Part shown: one piece after another, positions 14,279 to 22,857 of the stretch
Numbering within the stretch: the stretch's first letter is position 1
Layout: the number at the start of each line of letters is the position of its first letter
NCBI GenBank assembly: GCA_018609755.1
Contig: JAHENZ010000225.1
Location: forward strand, 1 to 41,606
Length of the DNA stretch: 41,606 nucleotides
Direction of reading: 5' to 3'
From: Salinivenus sp.
GTDB lineage: Bacteria > Bacteroidota > Rhodothermia > Rhodothermales > Salinibacteraceae
Made by a program: the position numbers and the translations under genes
The notes under the pieces: generated by a model
What the model saw: the letters and a program-made list of their open reading frames with translations, nothing else
Told to the model about the DNA's origin: nothing
The model's database searches: none

Positions 14279-16339
14279 GTGCCGACACTGTCTCCACTTG
14301 GCTCCGTCCCGGCGTTCTACCGCCCGGCATTTTCTGTCGTTGTGATCGGCTTGTTTTTTCTTGGCACAGCCCCCTCTACCGGGGCACAAACGCGGCCTGC
14401 TCCCGCTTTTTCTTCCTCCGCACTTTCCCCGCACGCCGTCTACGAGGACTCGTCGTTCACGAGGGCCGTACGGCGCGGCACACGGACTCGGAGCGGGAGG
14501 CCCGGGGCCAAGTACTGGCAGCAGTACGCCCGCTACGACATTCGCGCAACCCTCCGCCCCTCGGCAAATCAGTTGACGGGCCGAGCCAAAATCACTTATC
14601 TGAACCGCTCCCCCGATACGCTCTCCCGCATAGCTGTACACCTCCGGCAGAATCTTTTCCGGCAAGACGTACTGCCGCAAGCCTCTGTGCCTACCACGGG
14701 CGGGATGACGCTGCACCACGTGGAGGCGGACGGCCGGGTCCTCCGTCGGTCAGATGCAGAACCTGACGTCGGGTACACTGTCGACGGCACGGTGGCCTGG
14801 CTCCACCTGCCAAGCCCCCTTCCCCCCGCCGACAGCGTCTCGCTCGCGTTTGAGTGGTCCCATTCTCTTCCCCCCGCTCCCGCCGACGGCCGACAGGGCT
14901 ACGAGGACAACGTCTATTTTCACGGGTACTGGTACCCGCAGCTCGCCGTGTACGACGATGTCGACGGCTGGGTCGCCGCGCCCTACACCGGACAGGCCGA
15001 GTTTTACATGGGCCAGGCCGACTACGACGTGCGGCTGACGGTCCCTCCCCACTGGCTGGTGGGCGCAACGGGCACTCTACAAAACCCGAATGAGGTCCTT
15101 TCCGCCCGCTCGTGCCGCCGACTGGCCCGGGCGAGAGCAACAGGAACGGTCGTGCCTATCTTGGAAGAAGGAGAGCGCGGCACGGGGCGTGCCACTCGCT
15201 CTCCCGTCGGCCCGGACTCGATGGCAACCTGGCACTTCTCGGCGACCAGTGTGCGGGACTTTGCCTGGGGAACGAGCAATTCCTATCTGTGGGACGCGAC
15301 CCGAGCCCTCGTCCCCCCGAGCGACCGGCGCGGGACCCCGTCCTCAAACTCTTCTGATGCGGCTCCGGACACCGTGCTCATTCACAGCTTCTACCGTCCC
15401 ACCGAGGCGGCGAGGGCCTGGCCGCACGGGGCTCGCTATACCCGCAATGCCGTAGAGGTACTCTCCGCGTACCTGGACCGCCCTTATCCCTACTCGTCCA
15501 TGACGGCGATGGAGGGGGTCTTGCAAAGCGGCGGTATGGAGTATCCGCAGGTCACCATCATGCAGCCCTGGGCCGATACGCTCAAGCTGGCGGGCGACCT
15601 CATGCACGAGGTAGGACACATGTGGATTCCGATGGAGGTGGGCACAAACGAAAAACGGTACGTGTGGATGGACGAGGGCATGACCCAGTTCAATACCGCC
15701 CGGGGCATGCGACGCCTCTACGGCCCCGGCCCCCGTCCCAGCGGTCGGGCCAACGACTCAGAAACGGGCCAGCGTGCGACCTACCTGCAGGGGGCCCAGC
15801 GTGGATACGAGGTGCCGCTCATGCGACCCGGCGACGACATTCCCCGATCCCTGTACTTTGATCTGCCCTACGACAAGGCCGCACAGGTATTTACAGCGCT
15901 CCGGGGCGTGGTGGGAGACGCCGCATTTCAGCGGGCGTACCGGGCATTCTACGACCGCTGGTGGGGCAAGCACCCGCAGCCCTACGACTTGTTCAACACG
16001 TTTGCCGACGTGACGGGGCGTGACCTGTCTTGGTTCTGGCACACGTGGCTCTACACCACGGCCACCCTCGACCAGGCGCTCGTATCTGTGGAAACGACGG
16101 ACGACTCGACGGCCATTACCGTGTCGAACAAAAACCGTGCTCCGATGCCAGTCCTTCTCAAGATTGAGCGCGCAGACGGATCGACGGACCGGCACACCAT
16201 TTCAGTGGATGTATGGCTGAACGGCGCCGACCGACACACGATGACAGTCCCCTCCACTCCCTCCATCGAGCGCGTCGTCATCGATCCCGAAGAACACTTT
16301 CCGGACCTGGACCGCTCCAATCAACGATGGTCCCGTTGA
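14279..16339 (+). CDS. M1-family (aminopeptidase N-like) metallopeptidase, secreted
   Basis: 686 residues from GTG 14279, chosen because the hydrophobic signal AFSVVVIGLFFLGTAPSTGA then lies near the N-terminus; the frame is open back to TTG 14129. The family's N-terminal beta-sandwich occupies about residues 70-300. The catalytic domain shows the exopeptidase motif GGMEYPQ (418-424, GxMEN-like) and the zinc site HEVGH (443-447) with Glu466 in DEGMTQF, the exact HExxH-x18-E spacing. The zinc ligands and catalytic Glu are all present. It should cleave N-terminal residues of peptides in the periplasm or outside the cell. A short C-terminal beta domain follows; no sorting domain is evident. Confidence 0.92.
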   Translation: MPTLSPLGSVPAFYRPAFSVVVIGLFFLGTAPSTGAQTRPAPAFSSSALSPHAVYEDSSFTRAVRRGTRTRSGRPGAKYWQQYARYDIRATLRPSANQLTGRAKITYLNRSPDTLSRIAVHLRQNLFRQDVLPQASVPTTGGMTLHHVEADGRVLRRSDAEPDVGYTVDGTVAWLHLPSPLPPADSVSLAFEWSHSLPPAPADGRQGYEDNVYFHGYWYPQLAVYDDVDGWVAAPYTGQAEFYMGQADYDVRLTVPPHWLVGATGTLQNPNEVLSARSCRRLARARATGTVVPILEEGERGTGRATRSPVGPDSMATWHFSATSVRDFAWGTSNSYLWDATRALVPPSDRRGTPSSNSSDAAPDTVLIHSFYRPTEAARAWPHGARYTRNAVEVLSAYLDRPYPYSSMTAMEGVLQSGGMEYPQVTIMQPWADTLKLAGDLMHEVGHMWIPMEVGTNEKRYVWMDEGMTQFNTARGMRRLYGPGPRPSGRANDSETGQRATYLQGAQRGYEVPLMRPGDDIPRSLYFDLPYDKAAQVFTALRGVVGDAAFQRAYRAFYDRWWGKHPQPYDLFNTFADVTGRDLSWFWHTWLYTTATLDQALVSVETTDDSTAITVSNKNRAPMPVLLKIERADGSTDRHTISVDVWLNGADRHTMTVPSTPSIERVVIDPEEHFPDLDRSNQRWSR

Positions 16340-16404
16340 GGGTAGATGAGAACACACTGTTGTCCGTGACCAGCCTTCCCCGTTTCCGATGCATAACCGT
16401 GCCC

Positions 16405-16463
16405 AGTGGACTGTTACATGTCATTTAGCGTCCCAAGCGATCTCATCTGTAACGGTCCACTAG
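16405..16463. repeat. short palindromic element ending in CTAG
   Basis: AGTGGACTGTTAC (16405-16417) is repeated inverted, with one difference, at 16449-16461, and the right end runs into CTAG. It lies between the M1 peptidase stop and the next start. It could be a terminator-like hairpin or a very small relative of the CTAG-bounded repeats. Confidence 0.5.
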
Positions 16464-16476
16464 GCCCCTTCCCGTG

Positions 16477-17538
16477 ATGCGTTCTCCCGCGTTCGTACTC
16501 CCTTTCAGCAGCACATTCTACGATATCGTGAGAGCACCTGCAGTCATCCTCGGGACCGTGCTTCTTCTCGTCGCTGGGTGCCAATCCGAGCCCAAATCGA
16601 CGTCCTCCCCCAATTCTACGATAGCAGATTCCTCCGCAAATCCCGCGGTCTCATCCACCGCCGATTCCGCCCGCTTCATGCCCCCAGAGGGCGTCACGGT
16701 CCCTGAGGGAATGGTCTACGTACCCGGCGGCAGCACCCGCATCGGCATCTCGCGCGAGACGTGGAACCGGCTGAAGGCGCAACAGCCGCCCGGCCCCCGG
16801 CACCTCTTCGGTCGAGACGCGCACCCCGCCTTCCGGACCTACCTGGAGTTCTTCTTTCTCGACGTCCATCCGGTGACCGTCGCGCAATTCCGCGCGTTTG
16901 TGGATTCGACCGACTACACGACCCAGGCCGAGAACTTCGGGAACGGAGCCGTCCTGCGACAGGGTCGCTGGCAACTCGTCACGGGGGCGACCTGGCACCA
17001 TCCACGGGGGCCGAACCAGTCGGCTGCGCCGGACACTCATCCCGTAACACAGGTGTCCTGGAACGACGCGCAGGCCTACTGCGAGTGGGCCGGCAAGCGG
17101 TTGCCGACGGAGGTGGAGTGGGAGCACGCCGCACGGACGGGATTCGAATCCGGTACGTTCTGTCCCTGGGAGGGCTCCTGCACCGAACGGTCGGCCCGCC
17201 TCACGAACGCGAATACGTGGCAGGGGCAATTTCCTGTACAAAACACCGCTGCGGACGGCTATCGGTATACCTCGCCGGTAGGAGCCTTCGGGGAAACTCC
17301 GCTCGGCCTACAGGACATGAGTGGAAATGTGTGGGAATGGACCGCAAGTTGGAAGCGTCCGTACGAAGACCGGGGCACCGACTTCTCTCCCACCAAGCAG
17401 AGTCAGCGGGTACAGCGAGGAGGCTCGTTCATCTGCAATGAATGTGGAGGATACTATCTGTTCTCCCGCTCCTCTTCCACCCCCGAAACGTCTCTCTTCC
17501 ACGTCGGCTTCCGGTGCGCCAAGGACCGCCCCTCCTAA
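16477..17538 (+). CDS. formylglycine-generating-enzyme (SUMF1)-like lipoprotein
   Basis: 353 residues from ATG 16477 (GTG one codon earlier). The lipobox LLLVAGC anchors it. A low-complexity Ser/Thr linker leads to the FGE-sulfatase domain (from about residue 75): MVYVPGGSTRIG, HPVTVAQFRAFVDSTDY, VSWNDAQAYCEWAGKRLP, GLQDMSGNVWEWTASW, QRGGSFICNECGGYY and the ending HVGFRCAKD. In true FGE two active-site cysteines sit after the GGS segment in a C-x4-C arrangement. Here they are C-x2-C, so copper binding and formylglycine formation are possible but unproven. Many paralogues serve as binding or regulatory modules. No sulfatase gene is nearby. Confidence 0.87.
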   Translation: MRSPAFVLPFSSTFYDIVRAPAVILGTVLLLVAGCQSEPKSTSSPNSTIADSSANPAVSSTADSARFMPPEGVTVPEGMVYVPGGSTRIGISRETWNRLKAQQPPGPRHLFGRDAHPAFRTYLEFFFLDVHPVTVAQFRAFVDSTDYTTQAENFGNGAVLRQGRWQLVTGATWHHPRGPNQSAAPDTHPVTQVSWNDAQAYCEWAGKRLPTEVEWEHAARTGFESGTFCPWEGSCTERSARLTNANTWQGQFPVQNTAADGYRYTSPVGAFGETPLGLQDMSGNVWEWTASWKRPYEDRGTDFSPTKQSQRVQRGGSFICNECGGYYLFSRSSSTPETSLFHVGFRCAKDRPS

Positions 17539-17832
17539 CTCCCTCTCCAGAAGAATATACATTCACAGTCATAACCTGAAATACACCCTACAAACCATAA
17601 GGAGTGAAACGGTTTTCATGGGTGTCCCTTTGACCGACCGATTCGAAATGGGAATCCATCTTCGGCTTCACCTATTTCAAAAAGTGATTTTACGACTTTT
17701 CGCGGATTCGGTTTGCGATTCTAGCCGTTTCAACCCATCATAAGGGCGGCGTGAATACAGGTCGTCCTTGCTGCACCACACCGTTTCCGCAGCGCTTTTT
17801 CCTTACACCTGCACAGATTCGTGGCTGAACCG
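17539..17832. other. intergenic region before sugar transporter
   Basis: 294 bp. GAAACGG near 17605 and CCGTTTC near 17725 form a loose inverted repeat. No clear promoter or operator is identified. Confidence 0.25.
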
Positions 17833-19281
17833 ATGGAAGAACCGGACACCGATAAGAGTCTTACCGACTTGGATAGTGACAACGTAGGCAAAATTCTCTT
17901 CCTTTCCCTCGTCGCCGCGCTGGGAGGCTTTCTTTTTGGCTTCGATAGCGGCGTAATCAACGGAACCGTCGATGCCCTCCAGGCCGAATTTAATTCCGGG
18001 GACGTCGGAACCGGTTTCAACGTGGCGTCCATGCTTTTGGGGTGTGCCGTGGGAGCGTTCTTTGCGGGAAACATTGCCGATAAGTTTGGACGTCGCCCCG
18101 CAATGATTGTCACCGCCCTGGCATTCATCGTCAGTGCGTGGGGGTCAGGCGTCTCGAGCGGCTCAGTGGAATTCGTGTTCTTTCGAATCACGGGAGGACT
18201 CGCGGTAGGAGCAGCCAGCATCCTCGCTCCGGCGTACATTAGTGAGATTGCCCCCGCCGGCATCCGTGGCAGCCTTGGCACCCTCCAACAGCTCATGATC
18301 GTCATCGGCCTCTTCATGGCCTTCATGAGCAACTATCTGATTGCTGGGGCCGCCGGGAGTGCGCACGAGGTATTCTGGTTCGGCTTCGATGCCTGGCAGT
18401 GGATGTACTGGGTGGAAATCTTGCCGGCCTCCCTCTTTTTCGGCTCGCTACTCTTCATCCCGGAGTCGCCTCGCTACCTGGTAGCAGCCGATAAGGAGGA
18501 CGAGGCTCGAACCGTCATCAATACTCTCTCGACCGCGGACAATACCGACGAGAAGATTGCCGACATCCGCTCGACCCTGCAGAGCGGTCGCCCGAGTATG
18601 TCGGACATCATTCACAAGCACACCGGCAAGATTCATCCGCTGGTCTGGATCGGTCTCGGCCTAGCCGCGCTTCAGCAGTTTACCGGCATTAACGTCGTCT
18701 TTTACTACGGTGCCACGCTCTGGCAGGCCGCCGGCTTCACGGAATCGACTTCCCTCTTCAGCAATGTCGTGACCGGCGTGGTGAACATCGGCTTCACGCT
18801 CGTCGCCCTGTATCTGATCGACCGGCTCGGCCGGAAGCCGCTCCTGCTGGTCGGGGCGCTGGGCCAGGCCGTCATGCTGGGGGTGCTGGCCGTGATCTTC
18901 GGCACCGGTGCAGAAGGGGCCTCCGGCAACCTGCAACTCGGTCCCACGATGGGCACCGCTGCCTTGGTCGCCGCCAACACCTACGTGGCGTTCTTCGCCG
19001 TCTCTTGGGGACCGGTGATGTGGGTCATGCTCGGCGAGATGTTCCCCAACCGCATGCGGGGGGCGGCGCTTGCCCTCGCCGGCGTAGTGCAGTGGCTTTC
19101 CAACTTCACCATCACGATGACCTTCCCAATCATGCTGGACTCGATCGGGCTTGGCATCTCGTACGCCATTTATTCTGCGTTCGGCATCGTGGCCTACTTC
19201 TTCGTGCGGGCCTTCGTAAAGGAAACGAAGGGTCGCACCCTGGAGGACATGTCGCGCGAGGCCGAGGAAACACCGGCGTAA
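17833..19281 (+). CDS. MFS sugar porter (sugar/H+ symporter)
   Basis: 482 residues from ATG 17833 (GTG at 17821 is an alternative). It has twelve transmembrane segments in the sugar-porter arrangement. Signature motifs are GGFLFGFDSGVINGT in helix 1, NIADKFGRRPAMI in the first cytoplasmic loop, RITGGLAVGAASILAPAYISE with the conserved Arg/Gly/Tyr/Glu, and PESPRYLVAADK before the central loop. Further on are QQFTGINVVFYYG in helix 7, DRLGRKPLL and the C-terminal FVKETKGRTLEDM. These match XylE/GLUT-type proton-coupled uptake. Sugar specificity cannot be read. It is a single gene followed by a strong terminator. Confidence 0.94.
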   Translation: MEEPDTDKSLTDLDSDNVGKILFLSLVAALGGFLFGFDSGVINGTVDALQAEFNSGDVGTGFNVASMLLGCAVGAFFAGNIADKFGRRPAMIVTALAFIVSAWGSGVSSGSVEFVFFRITGGLAVGAASILAPAYISEIAPAGIRGSLGTLQQLMIVIGLFMAFMSNYLIAGAAGSAHEVFWFGFDAWQWMYWVEILPASLFFGSLLFIPESPRYLVAADKEDEARTVINTLSTADNTDEKIADIRSTLQSGRPSMSDIIHKHTGKIHPLVWIGLGLAALQQFTGINVVFYYGATLWQAAGFTESTSLFSNVVTGVVNIGFTLVALYLIDRLGRKPLLLVGALGQAVMLGVLAVIFGTGAEGASGNLQLGPTMGTAALVAANTYVAFFAVSWGPVMWVMLGEMFPNRMRGAALALAGVVQWLSNFTITMTFPIMLDSIGLGISYAIYSAFGIVAYFFVRAFVKETKGRTLEDMSREAEETPA

Positions 19282-19308
19282 TGCAATTCTCCGCATACAA
19301 AAAATCAC

Positions 19309-19343
19309 AGCCCTCTCCTCCGTCTCGGAGGGGAGGGCTTTTT
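19309..19343 (+). terminator. Rho-independent terminator of sugar porter gene
   Basis: AGCCCTCTCCTCCG pairs with CGGAGGGGAGGGCT (19309-19339), followed by a T-tract. An A-run on the other side could let it also stop transcription from the opposite strand. Confidence 0.85.
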
Positions 19344-19467
19344 CGTGTTGCTCTGAAAACCACATATACGCGGCTGCAGGTGAGGACAAAAATACCTGAT
19401 GCCCCCACTCTCTCGAAGTATCTAAGTTGATGAACAACATGGGAGTCGCCCACCGTTGACGAGTGCC

Positions 19468-19830
19468 TCAATTTCCGTCCGTCGTTCCCTTCTCCCCGGG
19501 CGTCCAGTGGTGCTGTTCGAGGTCGACGCGCCCGTCCTCGGTAAAGGTCACGCCCTCGCTTCGGAGCCGCTCCTCCATCACGTGCAGGGTCTCGAAGTGA
19601 CGTTTCCCTGTGAGCGCCCCATAGCGATTCACGACGCGGTGACAGGGGAGATCAGTACCCGCAGCCTCATTCAACGCCCAGCCCACCGACCGGGCCGCCC
19701 CTCGTCGTCCCAATTTCTCGGCAATGTCCCCGTACGTGGTCACGCGACCCGGGGGAATCTCTGCAACCACTGCCCATACACGCTCGAAGAACGAGCCGTC
19801 GGGATCGGGGGTTTTCTCCTTTGCAGCCAT
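19468..19830 (-). CDS. MGMT/alkyltransferase-like DNA-binding-domain protein
   Basis: 120 residues from ATG 19830 (a TTG seven codons upstream is less likely). It consists only of the C-terminal DNA-binding domain of O6-alkylguanine transferases: FFERVWAVVAEIPPGRVTTY, GDIAEKLGRRGAARSVGWAL and the active-site loop LPCHRVVNRYG. The Cys of PCHRV, the alkyl acceptor in true repair enzymes, is retained; alkyltransferase-like proteins usually have Trp there. The N-terminal domain of Ada/Ogt is missing. It may thus be a minimal repair enzyme or a lesion-flagging protein. It is the last gene of a minus-strand set after the adenosyltransferase, 39 bp away. Confidence 0.88.
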   Translation of the reverse strand: MAAKEKTPDPDGSFFERVWAVVAEIPPGRVTTYGDIAEKLGRRGAARSVGWALNEAAGTDLPCHRVVNRYGALTGKRHFETLHVMEERLRSEGVTFTEDGRVDLEQHHWTPGEKGTTDGN

Positions 19831-19869
19831 GGCAATCCGGAATGCCGACAATACTCGAAATGCGTACCG

Positions 19870-20439
19870 TTAGGACTCTTCTTTCGGCGTCCACGTATCT
19901 TCACGGACACCCGCCTGCTTGTTCGCCCATCGGGCCAGTACGAAGAGCAGGTCGGAGAGACGGTTGAGGTAGACTTTCGTGTCTTCGTTAATGGGCGTGG
20001 TGGCACTGGCCTGCACCACGAGCCGCTCGGCCCGACGGCACACGGTACGGGCGGAATGCAACGATGCACCGGTGGGGCACCCCCCTGGGAGAACAAATTT
20101 CTTCAACGGTTTGAGGTCGGCGTCGAACGCATCAATCCGATCTTCGACCCGCTCGACGTGTGTAGACTTGATGCGAGGCACCACCGGCTTGGCGTCTACG
20201 GGCGTGGCCAGGTCGGCGCCGACGACGAAGAGTTCTTCCTGGACATCTCCGAGTACCGGATCGAGGCGCTCGGCCCCCGGTCCGTCTTGAAGGTGCGACC
20301 GGGCCAACCCGACAACTGAATTGGCCTCATCGACCGTGCCGTAGGCGTCAATCCGGAGATTCCCCTTTCCTACGCGCTCACCGCCGAAGAGCGAAGTGGT
20401 ACCGTCGTCGCCGGTGCGGGTGTAAATGCGATCGGGCAT
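19870..20439 (-). CDS. cob(I)yrinic acid a,c-diamide adenosyltransferase, PduO type
   Basis: 189 residues, the usual length. It transfers the adenosyl group of ATP to cob(I)alamin or its precursors to make adenosylcobalamin. The N-terminus carries the ATP-binding signature IYTRTGDDGTTSLFGGERV, and the middle has the helical bundle with LRIDAYGTVDEANS. The C-terminal half has FVLPGGCPTGASLHSARTV, RRAERLV and the conserved YLNRLSDLLFVLARW. All are characteristic of the PduO family. The gene lies 78 bp downstream of an ABC ATPase gene on the same strand, which fits corrinoid uptake followed by activation. No cobalamin riboswitch is seen upstream. Confidence 0.94.
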   Translation of the reverse strand: MPDRIYTRTGDDGTTSLFGGERVGKGNLRIDAYGTVDEANSVVGLARSHLQDGPGAERLDPVLGDVQEELFVVGADLATPVDAKPVVPRIKSTHVERVEDRIDAFDADLKPLKKFVLPGGCPTGASLHSARTVCRRAERLVVQASATTPINEDTKVYLNRLSDLLFVLARWANKQAGVREDTWTPKEES

Positions 20440-20517
20440 AAGAATGGGAATCGAATGAGTGAGAGGAGGCTCATGAAGCGTGCTGGTGCAGACGGAAAAG
20501 ACGGGCTCGTCGCCCCA

Positions 20518-21345
20518 TTATCCGGACGCTGGAGAGGGCACCTGGGGATCTGCCGTCTTTTTCGTCGCGCCCGACACCGGAGCAAGATATTCGACGCGGA
20601 GGGTCCCGTCCGGGCGCCGATGAATGCGCGCCTGCATGCCGAAGACATCTGCGATGCAGGCCGACGTCAGTACCTCTGCGGGCTGTCCGTCCGCGACGAG
20701 CCGGCCCTCTTGCAAGACCAGGAGACGGTCCGCGTACCGGGCCGCAAGTTCTAGGTCGTGGAAGACCGCCAGAACGGTTTGCCCCCGCTGCACCAGCCGT
20801 TCCACTTGGTCCATGAACGAAAACTGGTAGTAGACGTCCAGGTGAGACGTTGGCTCATCGAGCATCAGCAACTCGGTCTCCTGCACGAGTGCCTGCGCGA
20901 GAAAGGCCCGCTGCAGCTCGCCTCCACTGAGGGACAGGACCGACCGCGACGCAAAGCCGTCGAGATCCACGCGAGACAACGCCTCCTGAACACGCTGACG
21001 GTCGTCGCCCCCGTACGCCGTCAACCATCCCCGATGCGGGGCTCGCCCCAGCAGAACGAATTCTTCCACCGTAAAGTCGAACGTGAGCGACGAGGCCTGT
21101 CGGACGAACGCAAGCCGCCGGGCGCGCTCCTGAGCAGACCAGTCTGCAACCGGGTACCCGTCGAGCAGAATCCGCCCGTCGTACGGGATGTGAGCCCCAA
21201 CGGCGCGGAGAAGGGTCGTCTTCCCACTTCCATTGGGGCCAATGAGTCCCGTCCACGTGCCCGCCTCAAGCGAAAACCCAATGTTCTGGAGAATATTGGT
21301 CTCGTCGAGCTCGACGCCGACCCCTTCCAGCGAAAGCAGTGTCAT
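20518..21345 (-). CDS. ABC transporter ATPase, FecE/BtuD type
   Basis: 275 residues. It has all nucleotide-binding motifs: Walker A GPNGSGKTT (36-44), a Q-loop FVRQASSL, signature SLSGGELQRAFLAQAL, Walker B ELLMLDEPTSHLD and the switch His in AVFHDLELAARYAD. This is the iron-siderophore/cobalamin importer subfamily. An extra C-terminal stretch (from about residue 225) ends with Pro- and Gly-rich sequence. No permease or binding protein gene is in the window. The neighbouring adenosyltransferase suggests a corrinoid substrate, but heme or siderophore remain possible. It is the first gene of a minus-strand set; its leader (21346-21577) shows no riboswitch. Confidence 0.9.
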   Translation of the reverse strand: MTLLSLEGVGVELDETNILQNIGFSLEAGTWTGLIGPNGSGKTTLLRAVGAHIPYDGRILLDGYPVADWSAQERARRLAFVRQASSLTFDFTVEEFVLLGRAPHRGWLTAYGGDDRQRVQEALSRVDLDGFASRSVLSLSGGELQRAFLAQALVQETELLMLDEPTSHLDVYYQFSFMDQVERLVQRGQTVLAVFHDLELAARYADRLLVLQEGRLVADGQPAEVLTSACIADVFGMQARIHRRPDGTLRVEYLAPVSGATKKTADPQVPSPASG

Positions 21346-21577
21346 GAGTACGCGAAGGATGGCTGGAGCCGATTCGACAATCCCAACGCCCCTGAACTTG
21401 CGGATGTTCGAGGCCCTCTCGAAATGTTGCTTTTACTGATACGTGAATGGATTTCTAAAGACGATTCCAACTACGGTATGACACGGTTCTCCGCGTGGGG
21501 AAAAATGTTTACCTACCTGTGCACGGATCAGTATGGAAGGTGTCTCGACACGATCGCAGTATGGAAAACACCTTCAG

Positions 21578-22726
21578 CTACTGCACGATTGTGAATTGTC
21601 GAACTTCGTGAATGGACGGTCCGATTGCGCGGAGAAAGTACACGCCACTGCCAAGCAACTCTGTGGATACCCGCGTTCGAACAGTTTCATTTGCCGACAC
21701 GGATGTGGACGCCACCGTCTGAACCCGCTGACCGAGCGCGTTGAAGACTGCTATGGTGATTCGCTGTGCGTCTTTCGCCCGGACCGTTACGGTCGCGGAC
21801 TGCCCGTCCGCAAGTGGATTCGGCCCAGAGAACGTGAGGCGCTTTTCCGCTCGAATACGAATCGACTGGCGTTCGCTGTAGTGCGCCGTACCATCTGTGT
21901 CCACCTGCTTCAATCGAAAAACGTGGAGGCCCGCCCCGAGACTCTTCGTCCTGAAGTGATAGTCATGAACCTCGGCGGTCGTCCCGGCCCCCTCGACGAA
22001 TCCTCGTGGGTTCCAATGCTTATCCTGGGGTCCCTTGTGCTGCACCGTAAAGCCGGCGTTGTCGGTCTCTGTAACCGTCCTCCAACGGAGAAGCGCTCGG
22101 TGTCCTTGCCCTCGGATCGAAAAGCGCGCCAGGTCGACGGGCAGTTGTCCCCCCTCCGCATTCGCGTTGGGCGAACCGAAATCTCCCCCGTCCCCGGCAA
22201 AATCGCCGGTTCGGGTCGTCGCTTTCTGCCAGTGCGACTCCATACTGTTATCGTCTCCGGGTGCACCCGTGTATTCTAGCGACGCCCCCGTCGGATCGGG
22301 CCAATTTCCCGAATTGAGATCGTAGGTGATCTGATTCACGGTGTCGCCATTCCCGTCCTGCAAGGTGATGGTTTCCGTTCCATTGTTCACCGCCGAGGAG
22401 AACGAATCCGCGCAGTCGATGCCCCCGTTCTCCGACGTGGTTGCATTCCGACAGAGGACCACAAATCCACCGGCCGGGATCGTCACCTGGCTGATGGACG
22501 AAGGACTTCCACCGGCGTCCGAGATGGCCCAGCCGTCGATCGAAATACTTTGCCCCGTCGTATTGAACAACTCGATGTATTCCCCGTCAGCGTCGCTCAC
22601 TGCGTCTGGATCTGGCATAATCTCGGAAATGATGACGTCGCCCTCCGAAGCACTGGACTGGGCAACCGACGAAACTGGGAGGAAAAGAGCCGAAAAAATA
22701 CACAGAATTGGAAGCGCTGAACGCAT
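21578..22726 (-). CDS. lamin-tail-domain secreted protein with T9SS-like sorting end
   Basis: 382 residues from ATG 22726, which places the signal peptide MRSALPILCIFSALFLP at the start; the frame extends 33 codons further upstream. Residues about 30-170 form a lamin-tail domain: VIISEIMPDPDAVSDADGEY, IELFNTTGQSISIDGW, ISQVTIPAGGFVVLCRN, and a WPDPTGASLEYTG segment. A beta-rich fibronectin-like part follows (VDLARFSIRGQG, ETDNAGFTVQH). The last 80 residues resemble a type A sorting domain of the type IX secretion system: FSGPNPLADGQSATVTV, IAVFNALGQRVQTV, ELLGSGVYFLRAIG. It is probably cell-surface or released. Its role is unknown. It is divergent from the methyltransferase gene. Confidence 0.87.
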   Translation of the reverse strand: MRSALPILCIFSALFLPVSSVAQSSASEGDVIISEIMPDPDAVSDADGEYIELFNTTGQSISIDGWAISDAGGSPSSISQVTIPAGGFVVLCRNATTSENGGIDCADSFSSAVNNGTETITLQDGNGDTVNQITYDLNSGNWPDPTGASLEYTGAPGDDNSMESHWQKATTRTGDFAGDGGDFGSPNANAEGGQLPVDLARFSIRGQGHRALLRWRTVTETDNAGFTVQHKGPQDKHWNPRGFVEGAGTTAEVHDYHFRTKSLGAGLHVFRLKQVDTDGTAHYSERQSIRIRAEKRLTFSGPNPLADGQSATVTVRAKDAQRITIAVFNALGQRVQTVASTSVSANETVRTRVSTELLGSGVYFLRAIGPSIHEVRQFTIVQ

Positions 22727-22857
22727 ACCTGTAATTACGTGGTAGATTATTTTCAGCAATTGAATTCCAGTTGCTAGACACATTAACCCTGTCGATATAA
22801 CGTCAGTTACAGGTCGTCGACTCAAACTGTCTCCTCAAAACTGCCCGTCTTGTCAGC

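Noticed and set aside
21346-21577. Possible cobalamin riboswitch upstream of the ABC ATPase and adenosyltransferase genes
   Set aside because: No B12-box or multi-stem arrangement could be found in the leader.
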